From the NCBI GenBank assembly GCA_900637135.1, contig LR134353.1:4030001-4094000 (forward strand): a DNA stretch of 64,000 nt, read 5' to 3'. Shown one piece after another: positions 16,677 through 25,315 of this stretch (positions are counted from its first letter, which is position 1; each line of letters begins with the position of its first letter). Under the pieces are notes generated by a model that saw nothing but the letters and a program-made list of their open reading frames with translations, was not told the DNA's origin and made no database searches. Both the position numbers and the translations under genes were made by a program. The DNA comes from Mycolicibacterium flavescens (GTDB taxonomy: Bacteria; Actinomycetota; Actinomycetes; Mycobacteriales; Mycobacteriaceae).

Positions 16677-18092
16677 TCAGTCCAGATCGTCGTGCGCCAT
16701 CAGGCGGCGGCCTGCTTCGGTGATCGACCCGGACAGCGACGGGTAGACCGAGAACGTCTGCGCCAGATCCTCGACGTCGTTGCCGTTCTGCACGGCCAGC
16801 GCGATCGGCATGATCAGCTCCGATGCGATCGGCGCGACCACCACACCGCCGATCACCACTCCGGTCGCCGGGCGGCAGAAGATCTTGACGAAACCGCGCC
16901 GCAGGCTCGACATCTTGGCGCGGGCGTTGGTGTTGAGCGGCAGCGTGATCGTTCGCGCCGCCACCGATCCGTCGTCGATTCTGGACTGCGGCACCCCCAC
17001 CGCGGCGATCTCGGGCCGGGTGAACACCGCCGCGGCGACCGTCCGCAACCGGATCGGTTCGAGCCCCTCGCCCAGCACGTGGTACATCGCGATGCGGCCC
17101 TGCATGGCGGCCACCGACGCCAGCAGCATCAGGCCCGTGCAGTCACCGGCGGCGTAGATGCCGGGCACCCCCGTGCGCGACACCCGGTCGACCTTCAGAT
17201 AGTCGCCCTCACCGAGCTCGATGCCCACCCGTTCGAGGCCAAGGCCGCTGGTGTTGGGCACCGACCCGACCGTCATCAACGCGTGGCTGCCCTCCACGGT
17301 GCGCCCGTCGGTCATCGTGACCAGCACGCCGGAGCCGTTGCGCGTGACCGACTGGGCGCGCGCGTTCTTGACCAACGTCACACCGCGATCGCTCAGCGCG
17401 TCCTCGAGCACGGCGGCGGCGTCGGAGTCCTCGTGCGGCAGGATCTGGTCGCGGCTGGCGACCACCGTCACCTTGACCCCGAGTTCGGTGTAGGCGTTGA
17501 CGAACTCCGCGCCGGTGACACCGGAGCCGACGACGACGAGGTGTTCGGGCAGTTCGTCGAGGTCGTAGAGCTGGCGCCAGTTGAGGATGCGTTCGCCGTC
17601 GGGTTCGGCGCCGGGCAGCACGCGGGGGCTGGCGCCGGTGGCGATCAGCACGACGTCGGCCTTGATCGTGCTGACGGTGCCGTCGTGCTCGGTCACCTTG
17701 ACCGTGTGGGTCGCCATCCCCGCCATGTCGTCGACCAGTTCACCGCGGCCGGCGATCAGCGTGACGCCGTCGTTGCGCAGCCGTTCGGCGATGTCGGCGG
17801 ACTGCGCGGCGGCCAGCGTCTTGACCCGCTCGTTGAGCTTGGACAGCGCGATCTCGGCGTCGGAGAACTCCAGCGCATACCCGAGGTCGGGGGCCCGACG
17901 CAGTTCGGTGCGCACACCGGTGGACGCGATGAACGTCTTCGACGGGACACAGTCCCACAGCACGCAGGCGCCGCCGATGCCGTCGGAGTCGATGACGGTG
18001 ACCTCGGCAACTTCGGGTCCACGGGCCGCGGCGACCAGTGCGGCCTCATAGCCGGCGGGCCCGCCGCCGATGATCACGATGCGGGTTGCCAC
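16677..18092 (-). CDS. lpdA: LpdA, NAD(P)H quinone reductase of the lipoamide dehydrogenase fold
   Basis: This 471-residue flavoprotein has FAD motif GGGPAGYEAALVAA (about 9-22), an NAD motif GSGVTGAEFVNAY and a C-terminal dimerisation domain. Where true lipoamide dehydrogenases have two redox cysteines (CxNxGCxPSK), this one reads CVLWDCVPSKT with cysteines at about 43 and 48. The closing His-Glu pair of lipoamide dehydrogenases is also not seen at the C-terminus. M. tuberculosis LpdA (Rv3303c) differs in the same way and acts as a quinone reductase linked to oxidative stress. The start is a GTG at 18092. Confidence 0.93.
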   Translation of the reverse strand: MATRIVIIGGGPAGYEAALVAAARGPEVAEVTVIDSDGIGGACVLWDCVPSKTFIASTGVRTELRRAPDLGYALEFSDAEIALSKLNERVKTLAAAQSADIAERLRNDGVTLIAGRGELVDDMAGMATHTVKVTEHDGTVSTIKADVVLIATGASPRVLPGAEPDGERILNWRQLYDLDELPEHLVVVGSGVTGAEFVNAYTELGVKVTVVASRDQILPHEDSDAAAVLEDALSDRGVTLVKNARAQSVTRNGSGVLVTMTDGRTVEGSHALMTVGSVPNTSGLGLERVGIELGEGDYLKVDRVSRTGVPGIYAAGDCTGLMLLASVAAMQGRIAMYHVLGEGLEPIRLRTVAAAVFTRPEIAAVGVPQSRIDDGSVAARTITLPLNTNARAKMSSLRRGFVKIFCRPATGVVIGGVVVAPIASELIMPIALAVQNGNDVEDLAQTFSVYPSLSGSITEAGRRLMAHDDLD

Positions 18093-18145
18093 GTCCCCAA
18101 CCTAACGAAGCGGGAGGTTGATCGCCCGCGCGGCGCGCGAACCCT

Positions 18146-18151
18146 TAGTCT
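18146..18151 (+). promoter_or_regulatory. Predicted leaderless -10 for the Rv3304-like gene
   Basis: TAGTCT, 6 nt before the GTG at 18158, fits TANNNT leaderless geometry. The divergent lpdA start lies 65 bp away. Confidence 0.45.
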
Positions 18152-18157
18152 TTCCTG

Positions 18158-18631
18158 GTGCCGCTCTATGCCGCTTACGGATCGAACATGCATCCGGAGC
18201 AGATGTTGCAGCGCGCACCTCATTCTCCGATGGCGGGAACGGGCTGGCTGTACGGCTGGCGTCTGACGTTCGGCGGGGCGGACATCGGCTGGGAGGGTGC
18301 GCTCGCCACCGTCGTCGAGGATCCGACGTCGAAGGTCTTCGTCGTGCTCTACGACATGACCAAGGACGACGAGTCCAACCTGGATCGCTGGGAAGGCTCG
18401 GAACTCGGGTTCCACAAGAAGATCCGCTGCCGGGTGCATCGCATCTCGTCGGACACCGACTTCGAGCCCGTGCTCGCCTGGCTGTACGTGGTGGACGCGT
18501 GGGAGGGTGGTTTGCCGTCGGCGCGCTATCTCGGCGTGATGGCCGACGCCGCCGAAATCGCAGGCGCGCCAGCCGAATACGTGCACCATCTGCGGACCCG
18601 ACCCGCACTCAACATCGGCCCGGGCTCCTAA
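18158..18631 (+). CDS. Gamma-glutamylcyclotransferase-fold protein (Rv3304-like)
   Basis: The 157-residue protein begins VPLYAAYGSNMHPEQM. AYGSNM is the signature loop of the gamma-glutamylcyclotransferase/AIG2 fold, and a YDMTKDDESNLDRWEG-type segment follows, with an acidic residue in the expected catalytic region. Members of the fold cut gamma-glutamyl bonds to release 5-oxoproline, but the actual substrate of the mycobacterial protein is not known to me. The GTG at 18158 is the start and is supported by a -10 element. A 65-bp repeat copy begins 8 nt after its stop. Confidence 0.82.
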   Translation: MPLYAAYGSNMHPEQMLQRAPHSPMAGTGWLYGWRLTFGGADIGWEGALATVVEDPTSKVFVVLYDMTKDDESNLDRWEGSELGFHKKIRCRVHRISSDTDFEPVLAWLYVVDAWEGGLPSARYLGVMADAAEIAGAPAEYVHHLRTRPALNIGPGS

Positions 18632-18639
18632 TCCCAGTG

Positions 18640-18704
18640 CCGCGAGCGACCGTGTTTGTCCCGCGACACGCCGTACTTCGCGGACAATTCGCGGTCGCTC
18701 ACGC
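18640..18704 (-). repeat. 65-bp hairpin repeat, copy A (inverted relative to B and C)
   Basis: Outer arms CCGCGAGCGACCG (18640-18652) and CGGTCGCTC (18692-18700) flank a 39-nt centre. Read on the minus strand, the centre matches copy B at about 28 of 39 positions, including the shared block CGGCGTGTCGCGGG. It lies between two convergent genes, and the last arm covers the stop codon of the DUF559 gene. Confidence 0.8.
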
Positions 18705-19586
18705 CGCGCGAGCGCGCCGAAGCTGTCTGTCGATGCGGTCGACCAACTGCCACTGCCGGTGGCGGACGTCGTCGAAAACGATCGCAATCACCGTCCAGCC
18801 GACGTCGAGCAGCGCTGCACTCCGCCTGCGGTCACGCCGCATGGCCTCGGGGTCGCTGTGCCAATCGACGCCGTCGTACTCGACGGCTACGTGCACGTCG
18901 GGCCACGCGAAGTCCAGGCGCCGCAGCTCGCCGTTACCGTCGACGACCCGGTATTGAAGCTCGGCTGTCGGCAGGCCACCGTCGATCATCGCGAGGCGCG
19001 CTTCGCTCTCCATCGGCGACTCCGAACGCGCGTCGGCCAGGGCGATCAACTCCCGCACGGCGACGATGCCGCGCCGCCCCGCCTGGGCGACCGCGGCGCG
19101 CCACAACTCGGTCCGATCGCAGGTGCCGCTGCGCAGAGCCGCGTCCAAGGTGGCCAGTGCCCTCGGGCGGCGTTGGGAGCGGGCGACTTCCACGGCGGTC
19201 CACGCCGGCGTCGTTGCCGGTCTGCCGCCGACGACACCCAGCGGCGCACCCTCACGACGATGAACGACCAAGCCGTCGCTCGACCGCAACCGTGAGCCCG
19301 CCGGGCTGAGCACGTGGAGGTCGGCCGGCTCCTCGGTATCGAAGCCGTACAACGCCGCGGCCGTATGCAGGCACGCCGCGACCGGCCTTCCGCAGCGGAA
19401 GTCCAGTCCCCGCAACCGCAACATGTCGTCGGGTTCGTCGAGGCAGTAGACACCCGTCCAAAGTCGTTGCAGCGGACCGGTTTCGAGCGCCGCCTCGAAA
19501 CTCCGTCTGGTCATGTGCTGCAGAATCTGGCCGCTGGACGCCAGTCCTGCCTGGGCGCTGAAGAGTCGCAGCAACTTCGGGTTCAC
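18699..19586 (-). CDS. DUF559 (Vsr/restriction-like endonuclease fold) protein with AbiEi-like N-terminus
   Basis: The protein has 295 residues. The N-terminal half resembles the AbiEi-type winged helix and antitoxin-like region (GQILQHMTRRSFEAAL...LWTGVYCL). The C-terminal half is a DUF559 domain of the Vsr/restriction endonuclease-like fold: RRLDFAWPDVHVAVEYDGVDWHS contains the D and E-Y-D residues of a PD-(D/E)xK-like site at about 230-250. Such single genes are common and variable in mycobacteria and their function is unproven. The gene is an insertion relative to the M. tuberculosis order (between Rv3304 and amiA1). It is bracketed by two 65-bp repeats in opposite orientation, which hints at acquisition as a unit. 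Confidence 0.83.
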   Translation of the reverse strand: MNPKLLRLFSAQAGLASSGQILQHMTRRSFEAALETGPLQRLWTGVYCLDEPDDMLRLRGLDFRCGRPVAACLHTAAALYGFDTEEPADLHVLSPAGSRLRSSDGLVVHRREGAPLGVVGGRPATTPAWTAVEVARSQRRPRALATLDAALRSGTCDRTELWRAAVAQAGRRGIVAVRELIALADARSESPMESEARLAMIDGGLPTAELQYRVVDGNGELRRLDFAWPDVHVAVEYDGVDWHSDPEAMRRDRRRSAALLDVGWTVIAIVFDDVRHRQWQLVDRIDRQLRRARAA

Positions 19587-19671
19587 CCGCCGATCGTCAA
19601 CGACGAACGCTCATCGGCCGCGGGTGTCGCACGCGAATGTGGATGAAGCGCGCTTTGGGGACAATCAACCG

Positions 19672-19736
19672 CCGCGAGCGACCGCTTACTGTCCGCTCAT
19701 AGCGGCGTGTCGCGGGGCAGGCACGGTCGCTCGCGG
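19672..19736 (+). repeat. 65-bp hairpin repeat, copy B
   Basis: Perfectly complementary 13-bp arms CCGCGAGCGACCG (19672-19684) and CGGTCGCTCGCGG (19724-19736) flank a 39-nt centre that contains GCGGCGTGTC, shared with copy C. It lies between the start of the DUF559 gene and the end of amiA1. Confidence 0.85.
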
Positions 19737-19751
19737 GGCAGAGGGCAGGGC

Positions 19752-20924
19752 CTAGAACGCGGCGGCGTGGTCGATGATGTTGACGAGCACCCGCACGCCC
19801 ACCGCGAGCGCGCGCTCGTCGAGGTCGAACGTCGGCTGATGCAAATCCAACTGGGGTCCTCGACCCGTCCACACACCCAGCCGGGCCATGGCCCCCGGCA
19901 CTTCCTCCAGGTACCACGAGAAATCCTCGCCGCCACCGGACTGCCGGGTGTCGGCCAGCACGTCGGGACCGATCGCCTCGATCGCATGGGTGAGAATGCG
20001 TGTCGAGATCTCCTCGTTGACCACCGGCGGCACACCGCGACGGTACTGCACCGTGTGCTCAACGTGCAGCGGCGCCAACAAAGACGAAATGATCTCCCGC
20101 ACAATCGCTTCGAGTGTTTCCCAGGTGTCGCGGCTCGCGGTCCGGATGGTGCCCGCCAACGTCCCCGTCTGCGGGATCGCGTTCGCGGCGACGCCCGCGT
20201 TCACCGCACCCCACACCATCACGGTGCTGTTGCGCGGATCGATGCGACGCGACAGCACGCCAGGCACGCCGGTGATCAACGTGCCGAGCCCGTAGACGAG
20301 GTCGCCGGTGAGATGCGGTCGCGAGGTGTGACCGCCGGGCGAATGCAACGTCACCTCGAGCTGATCGGCGGCCGACGTGATGGGGCCGGGCCGCATCGCC
20401 ACCTTTCCGACTGCCAGCCGCGGGTCACAGTGCAACGCGAAGATCCGCGACACCCCCGACAGCGCGCCCGCGGCGATCGCGTCGATCGCGCCGCCCGGCA
20501 TCAGCTCCTCGGCGGCCTGGAAGATCAGCCGCACCCCGACGGGAAGTTCGGGCACCGACGCCAGCGCCAGCGCCGCGCCCAGCAGGATCGCGGTGTGCGC
20601 GTCGTGCCCGCAGGCGTGCGAGACGCCCGGCACCAGCGACGCGTAGGGCGCGCCGGTGCGGTCGGCCATCGGCAACGCGTCCATATCGGCACGCAAAGCG
20701 ATCCGCGGCCCGTGCTCGGGCCCGAAGTCGCACGTCAAGCCGGTGCCACCGGGCAGCACCTTCGGGTTCAGGCCCGCGTCGGCCAGCCGGGATGCGACGA
20801 ACTGCGTGGTCGCGAACTCCTGGCGCCCCAACTCCGGATGCATGTGGATGTGGCGGCGCCACTCGACGAGATCGTCGAAGTGGGCCGACAGCCACCGGGC
20901 GGCGGCGTGGGGCAGCACGCTCAT
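19752..20924 (-). CDS. amiA1: M20 family amidohydrolase AmiA1
   Basis: The 390-residue M20D metallopeptidase/N-acyl amino acid amidohydrolase hydrolyses amide bonds with two metal ions. Metal and catalytic motifs are DMDALP (about 79-84), SHACGHDAH (about 101-109), FQAAEE (catalytic Glu, about 134-139) and GGGEDFSWY near the C-terminus. It matches Rv3305c in length and place. Its ATG overlaps the stop of the upstream amiB1 gene by 4 nt (20921-20924), so the two are translationally coupled. The physiological substrate is not evident from sequence. Confidence 0.9.
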   Translation of the reverse strand: MSVLPHAAARWLSAHFDDLVEWRRHIHMHPELGRQEFATTQFVASRLADAGLNPKVLPGGTGLTCDFGPEHGPRIALRADMDALPMADRTGAPYASLVPGVSHACGHDAHTAILLGAALALASVPELPVGVRLIFQAAEELMPGGAIDAIAAGALSGVSRIFALHCDPRLAVGKVAMRPGPITSAADQLEVTLHSPGGHTSRPHLTGDLVYGLGTLITGVPGVLSRRIDPRNSTVMVWGAVNAGVAANAIPQTGTLAGTIRTASRDTWETLEAIVREIISSLLAPLHVEHTVQYRRGVPPVVNEEISTRILTHAIEAIGPDVLADTRQSGGGEDFSWYLEEVPGAMARLGVWTGRGPQLDLHQPTFDLDERALAVGVRVLVNIIDHAAAF

Positions 20925-22102
20925 GATGCCCGCCTCGCTTGCAGTTCCAGCACCCGGTCGCGTTCGTGGGGTGTCTCGGCCAACCGCACAACCGTGCGGG
21001 CCAGCATGACCGCGCCCTCGACGACCGCCTTGTCGGCGCTCGGGCTCGCCGCGGCCGCGGTGAACGCGGGCTGGTGTACCGACGCACCGCCCGCGTCGAT
21101 GCCCACGATCGGGTGGATTCCGGGCATCATCTGCGTGACGTTGCCCATATCGGTGCTGCCCAGCGGCAACGCCGCCTCCAGTTCCGGGGAAACCGGCTCA
21201 CGGCCCATCCGCTGCATCTCGGTGCGGAACGTCTCGGCCAGCCAGGTGTCCGGCGTCAGTTCGTGGTAGCTGGGCTCGGTCTCGGCGACGTCGTGTCCGC
21301 ACCCGGTGGCCACCGCCCCGGCCAGGAAGCAGTCCGCCATCCGCTGTTCGAGTTCATGCAACGAGGCGGCGTCGTTGGCCCGCATCGTGTACTGCATCTC
21401 GGCGCGCGCCGGGATGACGTTGGTGGCCTGGCCACCGTCGGTGACGATGCCGTGCGCCATCTGGCCCGGCGCCATCTGCTGGCGCAGCAGCCCGATCGCC
21501 ACCTGCGCGACGGTGATCGCGTCGGCGGCGTTGATGCCGAGGTACGGCGCCACGGCGGCGTGGGCTTCCCTGCCCTCGTACCGGACCGCGACCTGCGACA
21601 GTGCCAGCGACCGCGCGGCCGCGATGTCGAGCGGACCGGGGTGCAGCATCACCGAGGCGGCGACGTCGTCGAACGTGCCTGCGTTCAGCATCAGCACCTT
21701 CCCGCCGCCCGCCTCCTCGGCAGGCGTTCCGAGAAGCACCACCGTCAAACCCAGCCGGTCGGCCACGTCTGCCAAGGCCAAGGCGGCGCCGACGGCTGAG
21801 GCCGCAATGATGTTGTGCCCACAGGCGTGCCCGATAACGGGCAGCGCGTCGTACTCGGCACAGATGCCGACGACGAGCGGCCCGCTGCCGTATTCGGCGC
21901 GAAACGCCGTCTCGAGCCCTGCGGGCGCCCGTGTCACCTCGAATCCGTACTCAGCGACCAGCGTCTGGGTCTTGGCGCAGCTGCGGTGTTCGGCGAACGC
22001 GAGTTCGGGCTCGGCGTGGATGGAATGCGAAAGTTCGACCAGGTCGTCACGGCGTCGGCGGACGGCGTCCTCGACGACGTCCGACGCGGTGGGTGCTGGC
22101 AT
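20921..22102 (-). CDS. amiB1: M20 family amidohydrolase AmiB1
   Basis: The 393-residue M20 family amidohydrolase is paralogous to the downstream amiA1. Motifs are CAEYDALP (about 76-83), GHACGHNIIAASAVG (metal ligands) and GTPAEEAGGGK (catalytic Glu), with STDMGNV in place of the later His/Glu motif. This pattern is closer to aminobenzoyl-glutamate hydrolase-type enzymes (AbgB) than to AmiA1, so the pair may act on different acyl amino acids or peptides. It is the first gene of a two-gene unit and is divergent from deoD, with a 56-bp gap. Confidence 0.9.
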   Translation of the reverse strand: MPAPTASDVVEDAVRRRRDDLVELSHSIHAEPELAFAEHRSCAKTQTLVAEYGFEVTRAPAGLETAFRAEYGSGPLVVGICAEYDALPVIGHACGHNIIAASAVGAALALADVADRLGLTVVLLGTPAEEAGGGKVLMLNAGTFDDVAASVMLHPGPLDIAAARSLALSQVAVRYEGREAHAAVAPYLGINAADAITVAQVAIGLLRQQMAPGQMAHGIVTDGGQATNVIPARAEMQYTMRANDAASLHELEQRMADCFLAGAVATGCGHDVAETEPSYHELTPDTWLAETFRTEMQRMGREPVSPELEAALPLGSTDMGNVTQMMPGIHPIVGIDAGGASVHQPAFTAAAASPSADKAVVEGAVMLARTVVRLAETPHERDRVLELQARRAS

Positions 22103-22144
22103 CTTGGCAGTATCTCACTGCGGCCGGGCGCCGGGTCCGACAGA

Positions 22145-22150
22145 TAAGCT
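22145..22150 (+). promoter_or_regulatory. Predicted leaderless -10 for deoD
   Basis: TAAGCT, 8 nt before the GTG at 22159, fits TANNNT spacing and supports that start over upstream in-frame codons. Confidence 0.45.
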
Positions 22151-22158
22151 CGCCCACT

Positions 22159-22953
22159 GTGACCTATGCCCAGGCAGTGGCCGTCGAGTCGGCCGTAGCG
22201 CTGGCCGAGCGCACCGGCGTCGACCGTCACGACGTCGCCGTCGTGCTCGGTTCGGGGTGGGCGCCTGCGGTGGAACGGCTGGGCGATCCGGTCGCCGTGG
22301 TGCCGGTCGCGGAGTTGCCGGGGTTCGCGCCACCGACGGCCGAGGGACACGGCGGCCAGGTGTTGTCGATGCGCATCGCCGATCACCGAGTGCTGGTCTT
22401 CGTGGGCCGCATCCACCCCTACGAGGGCCACGACCTGCGCCACGTCGTGCATCCGGTCCGCGCCGCCTGCGCTTCCGGAGTGCACACGATCGTGTTGACC
22501 AACGCCGCGGGTGGGTTGCGCGAGGACTTCGCCGTCGGACAGCCGGTGCTGATCAGCGACCACCTCAACCTGACCGGACGGTCACCGCTGGTGGGTGCCC
22601 GGTTCGTCAACATGGTCGACGCGTACGCCCCGCGCCTGCGCGAGCTCGCCAGGGAGATCGACCCGACGCTGGTCGACGGCGTCTACGCCGGCCTGCCGGG
22701 GCCGCAGTACGAGACGCCCGCCGAGATCCGGATGCTGCGCACCGTGGGCGCCGACCTCGTCGGAATGTCGACCGTGCACGAGACCATCGCCGCCCGCGAA
22801 GCCGGCGCGCAGGTGCTCGGAGTCTCGCTGGTCACGAACCTCGCGGCGGGCATGACCGGGCAGCCGCTCAACCACGAAGAGGTGTTGGAGGCCGGCCGTC
22901 AGTCGGCGACGCGGATGGGCACCCTGCTGGCGGCGGTCATCGCCCGGCTCTGA
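22159..22953 (+). CDS. deoD: Purine nucleoside phosphorylase (trimeric type)
   Basis: This protein of about 264 residues phosphorolyses inosine and guanosine to free base plus ribose-1-phosphate. Family features are VLGSGW (phosphate loop, about 31-36), GRIHPYEGH (about 83-91), TNAAGGL (about 113-119), ISDHLNLTG, the GPQYETPAE segment (purine site Glu and Tyr) and GMSTVHE. The frame is open upstream to 21931 but opposite amiB1; the GTG at 22159 gives the normal family length and has a TAAGCT -10. Purine salvage links it to upp, add, deoA and cdd nearby. Confidence 0.93.
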   Translation: MTYAQAVAVESAVALAERTGVDRHDVAVVLGSGWAPAVERLGDPVAVVPVAELPGFAPPTAEGHGGQVLSMRIADHRVLVFVGRIHPYEGHDLRHVVHPVRAACASGVHTIVLTNAAGGLREDFAVGQPVLISDHLNLTGRSPLVGARFVNMVDAYAPRLRELAREIDPTLVDGVYAGLPGPQYETPAEIRMLRTVGADLVGMSTVHETIAAREAGAQVLGVSLVTNLAAGMTGQPLNHEEVLEAGRQSATRMGTLLAAVIARL

Positions 22954-23002
22954 GGTCGAAATCGCCGGAATATGCGGCCGTGAAACTGGGCACACTAACC
23001 GC

Positions 23003-24631
23003 ATGACTGCGTCGCCGGCCACAAGTACTGCGCAGGAGTGGATCTCTCATGACCCGGATCCCAAGACCGCCGCCGAGCTCTCGGAGTGTTCCGATGAAGA
23101 GCTCGAGCAGCTGTTCGCACACCCCTTGACGTTCGGCACCGCCGGTCTGCGCGGGCCGTTGCGCGGTGGCCCCGGCGGGATGAACCTCGCCGTCGTGCTG
23201 CGGGCCAGCTGGGCTGTGGCCAAGGTGCTCAAGGACCGGGGCTTGGCCGGCCAGGACGTTATCGTCGGGCGCGACGCCCGGCACGGGTCCGACGACTTCG
23301 CGCTGGCGGCCGCCGAAGTGCTTGCTGCGCAGGGCTTTCCCGTGACCCTGTTCTTCACCGCCGTGCCCACGCCGACCCTCGCGTTCGCGGTGCGCCATCG
23401 CCCCGCGGCGGCGGGTATCCAGATCACGGCCTCGCACAATCCGCCGTCCGATAACGGTTTCAAGGTGTTCTTCGGCGGCGGCTTCCCGATCAACTCGCCC
23501 ACCGACCGCGAGATCGAGGCGGCCATGGCCGAGGCACCGCACGCCGACGAGATCCCCCGGCAGGAGGTCACCCCGGGCGGCGTCGACGAAGTACAGCGCT
23601 ATGTCGAACGCGCCGCGAATGTCCGGCACACACACGGAGCGGTCCGCATTGCGTTCACCCCGCTGCACGGTGTGGGTGGGGAGTTCGCGCTCGACGCGTT
23701 CGTGCGCGCCGGACTGCCTGACGTGCACGTCGTCGACGAGCAGTTCGCACCCGACCCCGACTTCCCCACCGTCTCCACCGCCAACCCCGAAGAGCCCGAG
23801 GCGGTCGAAGCGGTCCTGAGATTGGCCGGCGACGTCGACGCAGAAGTCGCAATAGCACTGGACCCCGACGCCGACCGATGTGCGGTCGGCGTTCCCACGT
23901 CCGATGGGTGGCGGATGCTCTCCGGCGACGAAACGGGTTGGCTGCTCGGCGATTACATCCTCTCGCAGATCGAGCCGGGACCGGTCATGGAGACGACGGT
24001 CGTGGCCAGCACCCTAGTGTCGTCGCGCATGCTCGCGGCGATCGCGCGCGAGCACGGTGCACAGCACGTCGAGACGCCCACCGGCTTCAAGTGGCTGTCC
24101 CGAGCCGACGTCGACCTGCCCGGCAGCACGCTGGTGTACGCCTATGAAGAAGCGATCGGGCACTGCGTCGATCCGTCCGCGGTCCGGGACAAGGACGGCA
24201 TCAGCGCGGCGGTGTTGATCTGCGATCTGATCGTCGCGCTGCGCGACCGCGGGCACACACTGCTCGATGCACTCGAGGACCTGGCCCGCCGCCACGGTGT
24301 GCACACCACGACCGCGGTGTCGCGACTCGTCGAGGACACCCACGAGACCGCCGAGGTGATGAAACGTCTGCGGGAGACGCCACCCGAGAGCATCGCCGGA
24401 TACGACGTGACCGTCACCGACCTGCTGCCCGAAGAGGGCACCGACGCATTGGTCATGTCCGGAGGCGACGACGACGTCTCGGTGCGCATCGTCGTGCGTC
24501 CCTCCGGTACCGAACCGAAGGTGAAGTCCTACATCGAGGTTCGCTGTAGCGACGTCGACGATCCGGCAGGGGCCCAGGATCGCGCTCGGCGCCTGCAGGA
24601 CGAGTTGCGGGAAGTCGCCACGCGTTGGTGA
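23003..24631 (+). CDS. pmmB: Phosphomannomutase/phosphoglucomutase family PmmB
   Basis: The 542-residue alpha-D-phosphohexomutase matches Rv3308. The active-site phosphoserine loop is TASHNPPSDNGFK (about 144-156), the Mg2+ loop is DPDADRCA (about 286-293), the sugar-binding loop is YEEAIGHCV, and the C-terminal phosphate-binding motif is RPSGTEPKVKSY. Next to the phosphorylase deoD it may act as a phosphopentomutase that converts ribose-1-phosphate to ribose-5-phosphate. That reading is from context; the family also covers mannose and glucose phosphates. Confidence 0.92.
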   Translation: MTASPATSTAQEWISHDPDPKTAAELSECSDEELEQLFAHPLTFGTAGLRGPLRGGPGGMNLAVVLRASWAVAKVLKDRGLAGQDVIVGRDARHGSDDFALAAAEVLAAQGFPVTLFFTAVPTPTLAFAVRHRPAAAGIQITASHNPPSDNGFKVFFGGGFPINSPTDREIEAAMAEAPHADEIPRQEVTPGGVDEVQRYVERAANVRHTHGAVRIAFTPLHGVGGEFALDAFVRAGLPDVHVVDEQFAPDPDFPTVSTANPEEPEAVEAVLRLAGDVDAEVAIALDPDADRCAVGVPTSDGWRMLSGDETGWLLGDYILSQIEPGPVMETTVVASTLVSSRMLAAIAREHGAQHVETPTGFKWLSRADVDLPGSTLVYAYEEAIGHCVDPSAVRDKDGISAAVLICDLIVALRDRGHTLLDALEDLARRHGVHTTTAVSRLVEDTHETAEVMKRLRETPPESIAGYDVTVTDLLPEEGTDALVMSGGDDDVSVRIVVRPSGTEPKVKSYIEVRCSDVDDPAGAQDRARRLQDELREVATRW

Positions 24632-24641
24632 ATGCCAGGCG

Positions 24642-25265
24642 TCAACGTGGACCGAACTGACGGTCCCCCGCGTCGCCGAGACCCGGCACGATGTAGGCGA
24701 TGTCGTTGAGGCATTCGTCGATCGTCGCGGTGACCAGCCGGATGTTCGGAGCCGCCTTCCCCAGTGCGGCAAGGCCTTCGGGGGCCACGACGACGCAGAC
24801 CGCCGTGATGTCAACGGCCCCGCGCGAATACAGCAGTTCGACGGTGTGCACCATCGATCCGCCCGTCGCGAGCATCGGGTCCAGCACGATCACCGGCTGC
24901 GTGCTCAAATCCTCGGGCAGGGACTCCAAATACGGTGTCGGCTGATGCGTTTCCTCGTTGCGTGCCACGCCGACGAAGCCGACGCGCGCCTCGGGTATCA
25001 GCGCGTGCGCCTGGTCCACCATGCCGAGGCCGGCGCGTAACACCGGCACGAGCAGCGGCGGATTGGCCAGTCGGCAGCCGGTCGTCTCGGTGAGGGGGGT
25101 GCGCACCGGCACGGTTTCGACCGCGGCGTCGCGGGTGGCCTCGTACACCAGCATCAGCGTGAGATCGCGCAGTGCCGCCCGGAAGGCGGCGTTGTTGGTG
25201 TTCTCGTCGCGCAGAGTGGTCAGTCGCGCGGCCGCCAGCGGGTGATCGACCACGCGCACATCCAT
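24642..25265 (-). CDS. upp: Uracil phosphoribosyltransferase
   Basis: The 207-residue enzyme converts uracil and PRPP to UMP. VLDPMLATGGSM (about 129-140) is the PRPP-binding loop, and the C-terminal segment YIVPGLGDAGDRQFG is the uracil-binding signature of UPRTases. The start is the ATG at 25265 (MDVRVVDHP), 27 codons inside the longest open frame. A TATGGT -10 sits 6 nt upstream, which suggests a leaderless mRNA. The stop lies 10 nt past the convergent pmmB stop. Confidence 0.95.
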   Translation of the reverse strand: MDVRVVDHPLAAARLTTLRDENTNNAAFRAALRDLTLMLVYEATRDAAVETVPVRTPLTETTGCRLANPPLLVPVLRAGLGMVDQAHALIPEARVGFVGVARNEETHQPTPYLESLPEDLSTQPVIVLDPMLATGGSMVHTVELLYSRGAVDITAVCVVVAPEGLAALGKAAPNIRLVTATIDECLNDIAYIVPGLGDAGDRQFGPR

Positions 25266-25271
25266 GGGGCG

Positions 25272-25277
25272 ACCATA
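25272..25277 (-). promoter_or_regulatory. Predicted leaderless -10 for upp
   Basis: On the minus strand TATGGT lies 6 nt before the upp ATG, matching TANNNT leaderless geometry. Confidence 0.45.
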
Positions 25278-25315
25278 GCGGGAACCGAGGGTCGCCGCGC
25301 CGCGTCCTACTCCAT

